Shown here: positions 25,775-35,178 of the stretch, one piece after another
Position numbering within the stretch: position 1 is the first letter of the stretch
Layout of the letters: every line of letters starts with the position of its first letter
Source of the DNA: Planctomycetota bacterium
GTDB lineage: Bacteria; Planctomycetota; Phycisphaerae; Phycisphaerales; UBA1924
Reading direction: 5' to 3'
Length of the DNA: 64,000 nt
NCBI GenBank assembly: GCA_039819165.1
Contig: JBCBSM010000001.1
Coordinates: 1,240,001 to 1,304,000, forward strand
Notes under the pieces: model-generated
What the model was told of the DNA's origin: nothing
The model's input: only the letters and a program-made list of their open reading frames with translations
Databases searched by the model: none
Made by a program: the position numbers and the translations under genes

Positions 25775-28462
25775 TCACCCCGTCGACTGCATCGCCGCGG
25801 CGATGCCGTTGATCGCCGCCTGGAGCGGCCGGCGGAGCGCATCCTGCTGCCCGTTGCCGGCGCTCTTCCAGCGGCGGAGCAGCTCGATCTGGATGAGATT
25901 GAGCACGTCCGTCCACGGGTTGCGGTCGTCGATCGAGGCGCCGACCACGCGGGCGTGCGCCATGAGATCGTCGCGGCCCAGGAGGTCCAGCACCGCCCGC
26001 GTGCTGCGATCGTGCTCGGCCTGCACGCGCTCGAAAATGTCCTCCCCGCCCTCGGCCTGTTGGGCGTAGCGGTCGAAGATCGCCATGCGGGCGCGGGCGA
26101 GCTCCTGGGCGGCGTTCTCGAGCACCGTCGCGAGGAAGGGCCGCCGGCCGAGCAGATCGCGGATGCGGCCGCGCTCGTCCTGGCCCGCGGACTCGAAGGC
26201 GGCGCCCAGCCCGTACCACCCGGGCGCGAGCGCCCGCATCTGGATCCACGAGAAGCCCCACGGAATGGCGCGGATCCGCTGGAACGTGAGGGCCTTGCCG
26301 CTGGCCCGCGACACGGGCCTGGACGCGATGGGCAGGTCGCCGATGTGCTCGACCGGGCTCGCCGCCACGAACCACGGCCAGAACGCCTCGTCGTCGATGA
26401 GGCTCCGATAGGCCTCCCGTGATTGCATTGCGAGGCGGACGAGCAGCGCCTCGGTCTCGCGGGGCGCGTCTCCGCCGCTCGGCTGCGCCTCGTCGCTCGC
26501 CTCGGCCAGCAGGGCGGCGTGCACGATCTGCTCGAGGTGCCGCCGCGCCATGCCGGGCATCGTGTAGCGGAAGGTGATGACCTCGCCCTGCTCGGTAAAT
26601 CGCAGCCGTCCGCTGCGGGCCGAGGGGGGCGCCGCGAGCATCGCGCGCCCGGCGCGTCCGCCGCCGCGGCCGATGGTGCCGCCCCGCCCGTGGAAGTACC
26701 GAAGCCCCACGCCGTGCTCCGCGAACACCTCGGCGATCTTGCGCTGCGCAACGTGCAACGCCACGTTGGCCATCAGGAAGCCGCCGTCCTTGTTGGAATC
26801 CGAGTAGCCCAGCATGACCTCCTGCTCGGGCGGGCCGCCCGCGGCGAGGGCGTCGAGATGCCGGCGGTACGCAGCGTTGCCGAGCAGCTCACCCATGAGC
26901 ACCGGCGCGCGTTCGAGGTCGTCGACGGTCTCGAACAACGGCACGGGCTGGATCTCGGTCAGGCCCGCCTCTTTCATGAGCAGCAGCAGGCCCAGAACGT
27001 CGCTGACGCGGGAGGTCATCGAGATGATCCAGCAGCGCACGGCGTGGGGATCACGCTCGACCTCGTCCCGCACGACGGCCATGGTCGCCAGCAGCTCCCC
27101 GGACGCGTCCGACAGCGCGACGTCCCTGGGCAGCAGCGGACGAGCGGTGGACAGCTCCCGCTCGAGCAGCTCGAGACGAGCGGCCTCGTCGAGGCTCGCG
27201 TAGCCATCGGCGACTCCCGCGAGAGCCAGGATCTCGGCCAGCGCGGCCTCGTGCACGCCCGCGTGCTGGCGGACGTCGAGCGTGGCCAGGTGCAGGCCGA
27301 AGACGCGGGCCCGCACGATGGCATCGGCGAGCGGGCCCGCGTTGGCCGCATCGCCCAAGCCGGCATGCCGCATCGCGTCGCGGAGCCCCGAGAGGTCGGC
27401 GAGCAGGTCCTCGCCCCGGTAGCCGTCGTCGCGACGTACGCGCTCGCGGATCTGCAGCACCCGGCCCCGCAGCGGCTCGTGCGTCCGCTGCGCGGGGTCG
27501 TCGTCCGTGGGATTCCACCGTGCATCGGCCTCGAGCGCACGCCGCAGGTCATCGCCGAAATCCACGCGGCGGGACGAGGCCGACAGCGCGGAATGCAGGC
27601 CGTCCAGCTCGGCATCCCACCGCTCGCGCGCCGCGGCACGGAGCTGGGCGATCGCGTCCCGCGTAACCCCGGCCGTGACGCTCGGGTTGCCGTCGCGGTC
27701 CCCTCCGATCCACGTGCGGTAGCGGAGCATGGCGGGCAGCTCGGATGCAGCCGCGCCGCCGCCCAGCACGCGATCGGCCGACCACGATGCGTCGCGGAAC
27801 AGCTCGGGCACGGTGCTCCAGATGGTGTGCGCCAGGAAGTAGATGCCGTTGCGGACCTCATCGGCTACACCGAGCCGCTGCGATCGCACGTTGTCGGTGA
27901 CCAGCAGCGTGGCGATGGCGGCGTCGAGGGCGGCGCGGTCGCGATCCAGTTCCAGCGGCGAGGCGTCCGGGCGGTCCAGCTCGATGGTGAGGCGAGCGAT
28001 CTCGGTCTGCGTATCCAGGATGGTCCGCCGCCGAGCCTCGGTCGGGTGCGCCGTCAGCGTGGGCTGGATGTCCAGCCGACCGAAGAGCCCCGCCACTCCC
28101 GTGGCGTCCAGCCCGCGATCGCGCAACGCCGCGATCGCGGACTCGATCGATTCGGGCCTGGGGCTCGCGGGGTTTGCTGCTCGGGCTCGCTCGCGGTTGA
28201 CGCGGATGATGTTGAGCTGCTCGGCCTTATTGAGCAGGTGGAAGCGAGCCGTGACGACGCGGAGGATCGCGGCGAGCTCGTCCAGGGGCATGGACTCGAT
28301 GGTGCGGGACACACCGTCCCACGCCGGATCGCCCACCCGGCCGCCGGCCTCGCGGCAGGCGTCGGCGAGCCCGCCGGCCCGCTCGAGCGCCGGGCCGAGC
28401 CCGGTGGCGTCGGCGGCGCGGCGGAGTGCGGCCTCGAGCGTCTCGCGGTCGGTCGTGGTCAT
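25775..28462 (-). CDS. ppc: phosphoenolpyruvate carboxylase
   Basis: 895 residues, normal for bacterial PEPC, which makes oxaloacetate from PEP and bicarbonate. Catalytic His139 in LTAHPTEA, substrate-site YRTWIGGDRDGNPSVT near residue 245, GYSDSNKDGG near 550, and the FHGRGGTIGRGGG loop with His591. The C-terminus ends in AAMQSTG, close to the canonical NTG end that binds allosteric effectors. Start ATG 28462 chosen from alignment to the family; an upstream in-frame ATG at 28549 adds an Arg/Pro/Ala-rich lead. No Shine-Dalgarno seen. Anaplerotic partner of the glycolytic genes in this window. Confidence 0.95.
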   Translation of the reverse strand: MTTTDRETLEAALRRAADATGLGPALERAGGLADACREAGGRVGDPAWDGVSRTIESMPLDELAAILRVVTARFHLLNKAEQLNIIRVNRERARAANPASPRPESIESAIAALRDRGLDATGVAGLFGRLDIQPTLTAHPTEARRRTILDTQTEIARLTIELDRPDASPLELDRDRAALDAAIATLLVTDNVRSQRLGVADEVRNGIYFLAHTIWSTVPELFRDASWSADRVLGGGAAASELPAMLRYRTWIGGDRDGNPSVTAGVTRDAIAQLRAAARERWDAELDGLHSALSASSRRVDFGDDLRRALEADARWNPTDDDPAQRTHEPLRGRVLQIRERVRRDDGYRGEDLLADLSGLRDAMRHAGLGDAANAGPLADAIVRARVFGLHLATLDVRQHAGVHEAALAEILALAGVADGYASLDEAARLELLERELSTARPLLPRDVALSDASGELLATMAVVRDEVERDPHAVRCWIISMTSRVSDVLGLLLLMKEAGLTEIQPVPLFETVDDLERAPVLMGELLGNAAYRRHLDALAAGGPPEQEVMLGYSDSNKDGGFLMANVALHVAQRKIAEVFAEHGVGLRYFHGRGGTIGRGGGRAGRAMLAAPPSARSGRLRFTEQGEVITFRYTMPGMARRHLEQIVHAALLAEASDEAQPSGGDAPRETEALLVRLAMQSREAYRSLIDDEAFWPWFVAASPVEHIGDLPIASRPVSRASGKALTFQRIRAIPWGFSWIQMRALAPGWYGLGAAFESAGQDERGRIRDLLGRRPFLATVLENAAQELARARMAIFDRYAQQAEGGEDIFERVQAEHDRSTRAVLDLLGRDDLMAHARVVGASIDDRNPWTDVLNLIQIELLRRWKSAGNGQQDALRRPLQAAINGIAAAMQSTG

Positions 28463-28582
28463 GCGACATCGTTGACGCGCCGTCGGCGGGGCACGCCGCG
28501 GGCTGGATGGCCCGGTGGAACGCGCGACTCCTGCGACCCAAGAATGCACCGATCGCGAGGGCGATCAGCCGGAGGCCAACCC

Positions 28583-29392
28583 ATGACGCGGATCGGGATG
28601 CTGTGCGTTGCGGCGTTCGCGGCGGCGACCGCGGCGCAGGATCGGCCCATCGACGTGCTCCGCGGGCCGGATGTCGACGCGCCGCCGACCATCGTGCAGC
28701 GGGGCATGGACGGCGGGCTCGAGCGCGTTGAGGGCCGCCCGGAGATCGCCGCGGCGCTGGCGCTGGACCTCGACGAGGCGAGCCGCGCCCGCGTACGCGA
28801 GGTCGTGGCCGAGCGGTCCGCGCGCATGGTCACGCTGCTCGTCGACGAGCTCGACGCGGTGCGGGCCATCACCGATCTGATCGCCGCCGGCGAGAGCGAC
28901 GCCGCCCGGCTGGAGCTCGCGGCGATATGGGACCGCTTCGAGGCCGGTCGCCCGCATACGCCGCTGCTCGACGAGCTGCGGGCCGTCCTGCCCGGGAACC
29001 GCGGCGTACAGCTCGAGCGCGTCGTCAGCGAATACTGGCAGGTGCTCCTGGCCGAGCGGCTGGGGCCCGAGCGCGCCGGCGATGCCGAACTCCGCGAGCG
29101 CGTCCGCGGGCAGATGGCCTTCGAGCTCTTCCAGCGTGAGATACGCGAGGCCTACGACGCCTCGCTGCGCCGCTACCGCGAGCTGCTCGAGGGCATCTAC
29201 GAGGCCGTCGAGCCGACCGCCGAGCAGCGGGCCGAGATCCGCGGCATCGTGCTGGACCACATCGAGCGTACGCGGCTGCGGGCCACGCCTGCCGAACGCC
29301 GCGGGACCATGCTCGAGATCTACCGCGCCCTCGACGGCGACCAGCGCGAGCGGCTCTACGGCATGCTGCTGCGGCAGATCGTGCCGGACTAG
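28583..29392 (+). CDS. secreted helical protein of unknown function
   Basis: 269 residues. GGAGG lies 7 nt before the ATG. Short signal peptide (IGMLCVAAFAAATAAQD) and a helical mature part rich in Arg, Glu and Leu. Near the C-terminus PTAEQRAEIRGIVLDHI and LDGDQRERLYGML are LTxxQ-like helices, similar in style to the three paralogues at 18635-22553, but the WPRVER and VYRPTSAER blocks of those proteins are missing, so I do not place it in the same family. Divergent from ppc over 120 nt. Confidence 0.65.
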   Translation: MTRIGMLCVAAFAAATAAQDRPIDVLRGPDVDAPPTIVQRGMDGGLERVEGRPEIAAALALDLDEASRARVREVVAERSARMVTLLVDELDAVRAITDLIAAGESDAARLELAAIWDRFEAGRPHTPLLDELRAVLPGNRGVQLERVVSEYWQVLLAERLGPERAGDAELRERVRGQMAFELFQREIREAYDASLRRYRELLEGIYEAVEPTAEQRAEIRGIVLDHIERTRLRATPAERRGTMLEIYRALDGDQRERLYGMLLRQIVPD

Positions 29393-29429
29393 CCTCGGCG
29401 GCGCTGCCGCGCCGGAGGCCGCCCCGCAC

Positions 29430-30485
29430 ATGGACCACGCCATCCTCGATCGACCCGCCCTGGTGACCGGCGCGACGGGCTACGTCGCCGGCTGGATCGT
29501 GCGGCGCCTGCTCGAGCGCGGCGCGACCGTGCACGCCGCGGTCCGAGACCCCGCAAACGCGGACAAGCGGGCCCACCTGGACGCCATGGCACGCGAACTG
29601 CCCGGCTCCATCCGCTACTTCGCCGCCGACCTGCTCGAGCCGGGCAGCTACGCCGACGCGATGGCGGGCTGCGGCGTCGTGTTCCATGCCGCGTCGCCGT
29701 TCTTCCTGGGCGTCGACGATCCCAAGCGGGACCTCGTCGATCCCGCGGTCGAGGGCACCCGCAGCGTGCTCGCCCAGGCCGATGCCACGCCGACCGTCGA
29801 TCGGATCGTGCTGACGAGCAGCTGCGCCGCGATCTACGGCGACAACATCGACCTGCGGGACGCCGCCGGCGGCGTGTTCACCGAGGACGACTGGAACACG
29901 ACCTCGTCGCTCGACCACCAGCCGTACTCGTACTCCAAGACGCTGGCCGAGCGAGAGGCCTGGCGGATCGCCGGCGAGCAGGACCGCTGGCGGCTGGTCG
30001 CGATCAACCCGTCCTTCGTGCTCGGGCCGGCCACGAATCCGCACGCGGGAGCCGAGTCGATCGCCTTCCTGACGCACATGGGCGACGGCACGCTGCGGAT
30101 CGGCGTGCCCGACATGGGCATGGGCGTAGTCGACGTGCGGGACGTGGCCGACGCGCACCTGGCCGCCGCGACGAGGCCCGATGCCCGCGGCCGGCACATC
30201 GTCAGCGGGCACGACTCGGGACTGCGGCAGATCGCCGACATCCTCCGCGCGCACTTCGGCAGCGACCATCCGATCCCATCGCGGTCGCTGCCGCGCTGGC
30301 TGGTGTGGCTCGTGGGCCCCGTAGCCGATGGACGCCTGACCCGCCGCGCGATCGCCCGGAACGTGGGCTACCCATGGCGGGGCGAAAACGCTAAGAGCCG
30401 GCGGGAACTAGGCATCGAGTATCGTCCGCTCGAGGACACGCTCACCGAGATGTTCGAGCAGCTCGTCGACGCGGGCGTGCTGTAA
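29430..30485 (+). CDS. NAD(P)-dependent reductase, dihydroflavonol-4-reductase-like extended SDR
   Basis: 351 residues. Rossmann motif VTGATGYVAGWIVRRLLERG at about residues 11-30, the R of HAAVRDP that favours NADP, the catalytic Tyr-x-x-x-Lys as YSYSK near residue 170 and Ser in LTSSCAAIYG near 130. Matches the dihydroflavonol/cinnamyl-type reductases, whose bacterial members reduce diverse aldehydes or ketones; substrate unknown. Starts 37 nt after the previous gene, so it may be co-transcribed with it. Stop lies 6 nt from the convergent acs stop. Confidence 0.85.
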   Translation: MDHAILDRPALVTGATGYVAGWIVRRLLERGATVHAAVRDPANADKRAHLDAMARELPGSIRYFAADLLEPGSYADAMAGCGVVFHAASPFFLGVDDPKRDLVDPAVEGTRSVLAQADATPTVDRIVLTSSCAAIYGDNIDLRDAAGGVFTEDDWNTTSSLDHQPYSYSKTLAEREAWRIAGEQDRWRLVAINPSFVLGPATNPHAGAESIAFLTHMGDGTLRIGVPDMGMGVVDVRDVADAHLAAATRPDARGRHIVSGHDSGLRQIADILRAHFGSDHPIPSRSLPRWLVWLVGPVADGRLTRRAIARNVGYPWRGENAKSRRELGIEYRPLEDTLTEMFEQLVDAGVL

Positions 30486-30491
30486 CCAGCT

Positions 30492-32519
30492 TCAACTCTC
30501 GGACGATTCGCGGAGCCTCGCCAGCACGCCGTAGTCCTCGAGCGTCGAGGTGTCCTGGCTGATCTGCTCGACGCCGGCGGCGATGTCCCGCAGCAGCCGC
30601 CGCATGATCTTGCCGCTGCGGGTCTTGGGCAGCGCCTCGGCGAAGCGGATCTGGTCGGGCCTGGCGATCGGGCCGATGACCTCGGCCACGTGCGCGCGAA
30701 GGGCAGCCTGCAGCTCGTCGCCGGGCTTGCAGCCGCCGCCCAGCGTCACGAACGCGGCGATGCCGGTGCCCTTGATCTCGTGGGGTACGCCGACGACCGC
30801 CGCCTCGACGACCGCGTCGTGCGCCACCAGCGCGCTCTCGACCTCCATGGTGCCCAGGCGGTGCCCGCTCACGTTGATGACATCGTCGATGCGGCCCATG
30901 ATCCAGAAGTAGCCGTCCTCGTCCCGCCGGGCGCCGTCGCCCGCGGTGTAGTAGGGCACGCCATCGCGAACGACCGTCGAGAAGTAGGTCTCAAGGAAAC
31001 GGTCACGGTCGCCGAAGACGCCGCGGAGCATGCCGGGCCAGGGCCTGCGGATGACCATGAGCCCGCCGGCGTTCGCGCGGCACTCGCCGCCATCGGGCTG
31101 CACCACCGCCGCGTCGATGCCGAAGGCTGGCAGCGTGCACGAGCCGGGCTTGGTGGGCGTGACGCCGGGCAGCGGCGTGATCACGTGCCCGCCCGTCTCG
31201 GTCTGCCAGTACGTATCCACGATGACGCACTGCCCCCGGCCGATCCGCGTGTGGTACCACATCCACGCCTCGGGATTGATGGGCTCGCCCACGGTGCCGA
31301 GGATCTTGAGAGAGGACAGGTCGTGCTTCGCGGGGTGCTCGTCGCCCCACTTCATGAATGCGCGGATGGCCGTCGGCGCCGTGTAGAACTGCGTGACCTT
31401 GTGGCGATCGACCATCGCCCAGAAGCGATCCTCGGCCGGGTAGTTGGGCCCGCCCTCGTACATCAGCGTGGGCACGCGGTTGGGCAGGATGCCGTAGACG
31501 ATGTAGCTGTGGCCCGTGATCCAGCCGCAGTCGGCGGTGCACCAGAACACCTGGCCGGCCCCGGGCACGAGGTTGAAGGTCAGCCTGGCGGTGTGCGCCG
31601 CGTAGAGCAGGTAGCCCGCGGTCGAATGCACGATGCCCTTGGGCTTGCCCGTCGAGCCGCTGGTGTACAGCAAGAACAGCATGTCCTCGGCGTCCATGGG
31701 CTCGCAGGGGCAGTCGTCGGAGGCCGCCGAGACCAGTTCCGCCCAGTCGTGGTCGCGGCCGTCCTGCATCGCTACGTCGTTGCCGCACCGGCGGAGCACG
31801 ACGACCGAGCGGTCGGCCTCCGGCAGCATCGCCATCGCCTGGTCCACGTTGTCCTTGAGCGGCACCACGCTGCCCCGCCGCCAGGCGCCGTCGCAGGTGA
31901 CGACGACCTTCGAATTCGCGTCGGCCACGCGATCCGCGATGGCCTGGCTGCTGAATCCGCCGAAGATCACCGAGTGCGGGCAGCCGATGCGGGCGCACGC
32001 GAGCATGGCGATCGCCAGCTCGGGCACCATGCCCATGTAGATCGTGACCACGTCACCCTTGGTCGCGCCCAGCTTCTTGAGCGCGTTTGCGAAGCGCGCG
32101 GTCTCGCGCTGCAGATCGCGATACGTCAGCCGGCGGACCTCGGGCCGGCCGTCGCCCGCAATCGGCTCACCCTCCCAGAGGATGGCCACCTCGTCGCCGT
32201 GGCCGTCGTCGACGAATCGATCCACGCAGTTGTCGCAGGCGTTCAGCCGGCCGCCGGCGAACCACGTCGGCTCGGGGAAATGCCCCTCGAGCACCGCCGG
32301 GAACGGCCGCATCCACCGCAGCCGCTCGGCCACGCCGCCCCAGTAGCCGTCCGGGTCGCGGATCGAGCGATCGTGCTCGGTGCGGTAGGCCTCGAGGCCC
32401 TCGACGTGCCAGTGCGGCATGCCGATCGCATCGGCCGCCGGCGGCTGGAACACCCGCGTCTCCTGAAGGGCGCTCTCGATGTCCTGGCTTGCGTCGGGCG
32501 TGCTGTCGCGTGTAGCCAT
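30492..32519 (-). CDS. acsA: acetyl-CoA synthetase
   Basis: 675 residues. Activates acetate to acetyl-CoA through acetyl-AMP. Adenylation motifs: LYTSGSTGKPKGIVH near residue 290, DTYWQTETGGH near 440, YYTAGDGARRDEDGYFWIMG near 535, and the acetylation-site lysine in PKTRSGKIMRR (K637). N-terminal ACAS_N region WFAGGRLNACDNCVDRF is typical. ATG 32519 chosen because the sequence before it (in-frame from 32627) does not look coding; there is no clear Shine-Dalgarno. About 25 residues longer than the E. coli enzyme, at the N-terminus. Confidence 0.95.
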   Translation of the reverse strand: MATRDSTPDASQDIESALQETRVFQPPAADAIGMPHWHVEGLEAYRTEHDRSIRDPDGYWGGVAERLRWMRPFPAVLEGHFPEPTWFAGGRLNACDNCVDRFVDDGHGDEVAILWEGEPIAGDGRPEVRRLTYRDLQRETARFANALKKLGATKGDVVTIYMGMVPELAIAMLACARIGCPHSVIFGGFSSQAIADRVADANSKVVVTCDGAWRRGSVVPLKDNVDQAMAMLPEADRSVVVLRRCGNDVAMQDGRDHDWAELVSAASDDCPCEPMDAEDMLFLLYTSGSTGKPKGIVHSTAGYLLYAAHTARLTFNLVPGAGQVFWCTADCGWITGHSYIVYGILPNRVPTLMYEGGPNYPAEDRFWAMVDRHKVTQFYTAPTAIRAFMKWGDEHPAKHDLSSLKILGTVGEPINPEAWMWYHTRIGRGQCVIVDTYWQTETGGHVITPLPGVTPTKPGSCTLPAFGIDAAVVQPDGGECRANAGGLMVIRRPWPGMLRGVFGDRDRFLETYFSTVVRDGVPYYTAGDGARRDEDGYFWIMGRIDDVINVSGHRLGTMEVESALVAHDAVVEAAVVGVPHEIKGTGIAAFVTLGGGCKPGDELQAALRAHVAEVIGPIARPDQIRFAEALPKTRSGKIMRRLLRDIAAGVEQISQDTSTLEDYGVLARLRESSES

Positions 32520-32639
32520 GGGCCAGCATATGGCGTCGCGGAATGGCACGGAGACGCGGAGGTGCTGCTGGCACACGTCCGCCTCGTGCCCGAATCCACC
32601 AGTGCCTGCTCGCCCCCGCGTACACACGGGGCGGCGTCA

Positions 32640-33401
32640 CTAGGAGTCGGCCCCCGGGAGAAGGTCCGGGTTACTCGCAAAGAGGATGCCGAAGACGATC
32701 AGCTGGGCGACGACGGAAGCCCAGTAGTTCAGCTTCCGAATCCCGCGGTGGCTTCCGATGGTGCAGTAGTACAACACGAACGCCAGCACGCAGAACTGTC
32801 CGGCGATCGGCACCCAGAACAGCACGCCGAGAATGCCCCAGAACCCGTCGCCGTCGCGGAACGCCGCCCCGACCATGTAGACATATGCAATGAGGCCCCA
32901 GAGGACGGTGATGAGGGCGGCGATTATCGCTCCCTCTCGCGATGTCAACGCCAACCCCGGGAGCAAGACGAGCATCCCCACGACGAACGCCACAAAGACC
33001 GTCCCGCTCGACATCCGGGGCGCGCTGCGCACCTTCTTCGCCTTCTCCTTGATCACCTTCGTGCTGATCGATCGGCCGGTGGCCGAATCGAACCCGCAGT
33101 GCATGCACACGACGGCGTTGGCCGCCCGCGACGTGCCGCACTTGGGGCAGGGATTCGGATCGGCGGGCGTGATGTCGCCGAGGAACTGGTCCATGCCCAA
33201 GCCGCCGTCATCACCGGCGGCCGGGGCGTCGTCCTGGGCGATTGCGATCTCGGCCGCAGGCGCCGCGGGCCTGGCCGCCTTCCGGGGGCGCTTCCGGGCC
33301 TGCACGCAGGCCTGGCACGCGTACTGGCCCTTGGAGTTCTTCATGCGCGGACGGCCGGCGCAGTCGGCCCCGCAGACGACGCAGATCTTCGCCTCTGTCA
33401 C
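32640..33401 (-). CDS. zinc-ribbon membrane protein of unknown function
   Basis: 253 residues from GTG 33401 (GGGAG about 9 nt upstream). Two zinc ribbons: CVVCGADC...CQAC (about 6-30) and CPKCGTS...CMHCGFD (about 78-102). Then three or four hydrophobic helices (VFVAFVVGMLVLLPGLAL, AALITVLWGLIAYVYMVG, GILGVLFWVPIAGQFCVLAF, and VAQLIVFGILFA). The ribbons would lie in the cytoplasm and the C-terminal half in the membrane. Such proteins are common in Planctomycetes with no assigned role. Alternative upstream ATG codons are possible. Divergent from gap over 190 nt. Confidence 0.7.
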   Translation of the reverse strand: MTEAKICVVCGADCAGRPRMKNSKGQYACQACVQARKRPRKAARPAAPAAEIAIAQDDAPAAGDDGGLGMDQFLGDITPADPNPCPKCGTSRAANAVVCMHCGFDSATGRSISTKVIKEKAKKVRSAPRMSSGTVFVAFVVGMLVLLPGLALTSREGAIIAALITVLWGLIAYVYMVGAAFRDGDGFWGILGVLFWVPIAGQFCVLAFVLYYCTIGSHRGIRKLNYWASVVAQLIVFGILFASNPDLLPGADS

Positions 33402-33591
33402 GACTCCGGCTCCCCCTGATTGCAGCGTGGGCATCCCGATGGGCGGCCTGACCATAGCGAACCGGGCCCGTCCGGCCTCCCATGGGCCCCACTGCGAACC
33501 CCCCACCTATCATGCCGCTCGTTGCTGATTCGCACCGGCCGCAGGCGGCACCGAGCCCCGGCGCCACCTTCTTTCGTGAGGGGTTCACGCT

Positions 33592-34626
33592 ATGGCCATC
33601 CGCCTTGGCATCAATGGGTTTGGACGCATCGGGCGGCTGGTATACCGCATCGCCAGCGAGCACCCGGGCGTCACCGTCGCCGCCATCAACGACCTGGTGC
33701 CGCCGGAGAACCTGGCCTACCTGCTGCAGCACGACACCATGCACGGCCGCTTCCGCCACAAGGGCGAGCCCGTGGACGTGCGGCACGAGGGCACGACCAT
33801 CACCGCCGCCGGCGCCGCGGGCACGACGACCACGCACGTCTTCGAGGAGCGCGACCCCGCGGCCATCCAGTGGGGCGACCACGGCGTGGACGTCGTCATC
33901 GAGTCCACGGGCCTATTCACCACGGGTGGGGACGCCGCCAAGCACCTGCGGGGCGGCGCCAAGCGGGTGCTCATCAGCGCGCCCACCAAGACGCCCGACG
34001 AGGTACCCACGCTCTGCTACAAGGTGAACCACGAGCGGTACGACCCGACGCAGCACACCGTCGTCAGCAACGCCAGCTGCACGACCAACTGCCTGGCGCC
34101 CATCGCCAAGGTCATCGACGATGCCTTCGGCCTCGAAGAAGGCCTGATGGCGACCATCCACGCCGTCACCGCCACCCAGCCCACGCAGGACGGCCCCTCC
34201 AAGAAGGACCTCCGCGGCGGCCGCAACGGCTACATGAACATCATCCCCGCGAGCACCGGCGCCGCCAAGGCCGTCGGCCTGTGCCTGCCGCAGCTCAAGG
34301 GCAAGCTCACGGGCCTGGCCTACCGGGTCCCCACCGCCGACGTGAGCTGCGTGGACCTGACCTTCCGCCCCGCCAAAGCCACGAGCCTCGCGGAGATCAA
34401 CGCCGCCATGAAGGCCGCCGCCGAGGGCCCGATGGAAGGCGTGCTGGCCTACACCGAGGCCCCGGTCGTCTCGAGCGACTTCATCGGCGACCACCACAGC
34501 AGCATCTACGACGCCACGGCGGGCATCGAGCTGAGCGACCGCTTCTTCAAGGTGCTCAGCTGGTACGACAACGAGGCCGGCTACGCGGCACGCTGCGTGG
34601 ACATGGTGGAGTTCATGGCGGGGTGA
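33592..34626 (+). CDS. gap: type I glyceraldehyde-3-phosphate dehydrogenase
   Basis: 344 residues. Glycolysis/gluconeogenesis enzyme. NAD-binding [14 protein letters not shown] at residues 6-19, catalytic Cys163 in [24 protein letters not shown] following (family norm is HSYTNDQ, so this segment differs), catalytic-domain [15 protein letters not shown], and the C-terminal [25 protein letters not shown] lies about 9 nt before the ATG. Pgk, the next enzyme, is encoded 18 kb away rather than beside it. Confidence 0.95.
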   Translation: MAIRLGINGFGRIGRLVYRIASEHPGVTVAAINDLVPPENLAYLLQHDTMHGRFRHKGEPVDVRHEGTTITAAGAAGTTTTHVFEERDPAAIQWGDHGVDVVIESTGLFTTGGDAAKHLRGGAKRVLISAPTKTPDEVPTLCYKVNHERYDPTQHTVVSNASCTTNCLAPIAKVIDDAFGLEEGLMATIHAVTATQPTQDGPSKKDLRGGRNGYMNIIPASTGAAKAVGLCLPQLKGKLTGLAYRVPTADVSCVDLTFRPAKATSLAEINAAMKAAAEGPMEGVLAYTEAPVVSSDFIGDHHSSIYDATAGIELSDRFFKVLSWYDNEAGYAARCVDMVEFMAG

Positions 34627-35178
34627 GGGCCGCTGAGCCCGTTGTGCGGCGGGCACTGTGTTGCAGCTCGCGTTGTGCGGCGGGCCGCCTCGGTAGACCG
34701 AGACGCTGGCGGATTTTGGGGGTTGTGCTTGTCGCCGCCGGGGGCGTCGAGGGCATCGACTCCAATGCGCGAGAGCTCCCCGAAGTATGTTGTCTTGTGG
34801 CGCTCGCTTGACGGGCTAACGCCCGGGACGCGAGTATCGCCGCGCCAACAAGGCGTGTCGATCTGCGGACAGATCGCCGCGGCTCGCTCTCGTTCGGCCA
34901 ACCCGCTGCGATCGCTTGCGCATCAACGAGTCCGCAACGTCGCTCCCGCGTTGAATGCACGCGAGTGGATCCGCCGGGACGTCAATCTACAAAGCACGCG
35001 GGACGCACGAACCGCACCGCCCGTCCCGGAACGCACGCCGGCGGTCACAACAGGGTGATCGGATCTCATGTCCGGCCGGCCCCTCGGGGCGTCCGTTCAC
35101 GCGGGCACGCCCGCCCATCCACATCGCGATTGCAGCGAAGGGCATGCTCTGTTATCCTGCTCGCGAGAGGAGTCGACA
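34627..35178. other. 552-nt intergenic stretch without a supported gene
   Basis: The longest gap in the window. Open frames on both strands (for example minus 34613-34960) have no recognisable motif, no ribosome-binding site and Arg/Ser-rich composition typical of non-coding high-GC DNA. It holds a 13-nt direct repeat just after gap, a weak CTCGG-TAGA-CCGAG hairpin at 34689-34702 without a T-run, and, at the right end, AGAGGAG 6 nt before the ATG of the FG-GAP gene. The promoter for that gene should lie here but I cannot assign -35/-10 boxes. Confidence 0.6.
34641..34684. repeat. 13-nt direct repeat downstream of gap
   Basis: GTTGTGCGGCGGG occurs at 34641-34653 and again at 34672-34684, 18 nt apart. 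It begins 15 nt after the GAPDH stop codon. No flanking mobile-element features. Confidence 0.6.

Noticed and set aside
26423-28549. Plus-strand frame opposite ppc that is continuous with the secreted protein gene at 28583
   Set aside because: The part before 28583 is antisense to PEPC; a GGAGG and signal peptide fix the real start at 28583.
34689-34702. CTCGG-TAGA-CCGAG hairpin after gap
   Set aside because: Only five pairs and no T-run; not counted as a terminator.
34613-34960. Minus-strand open frame of about 115 codons in the gap after gap
   Set aside because: No ribosome-binding site, no recognisable domain and Arg/Ser/Pro-rich composition typical of chance frames.
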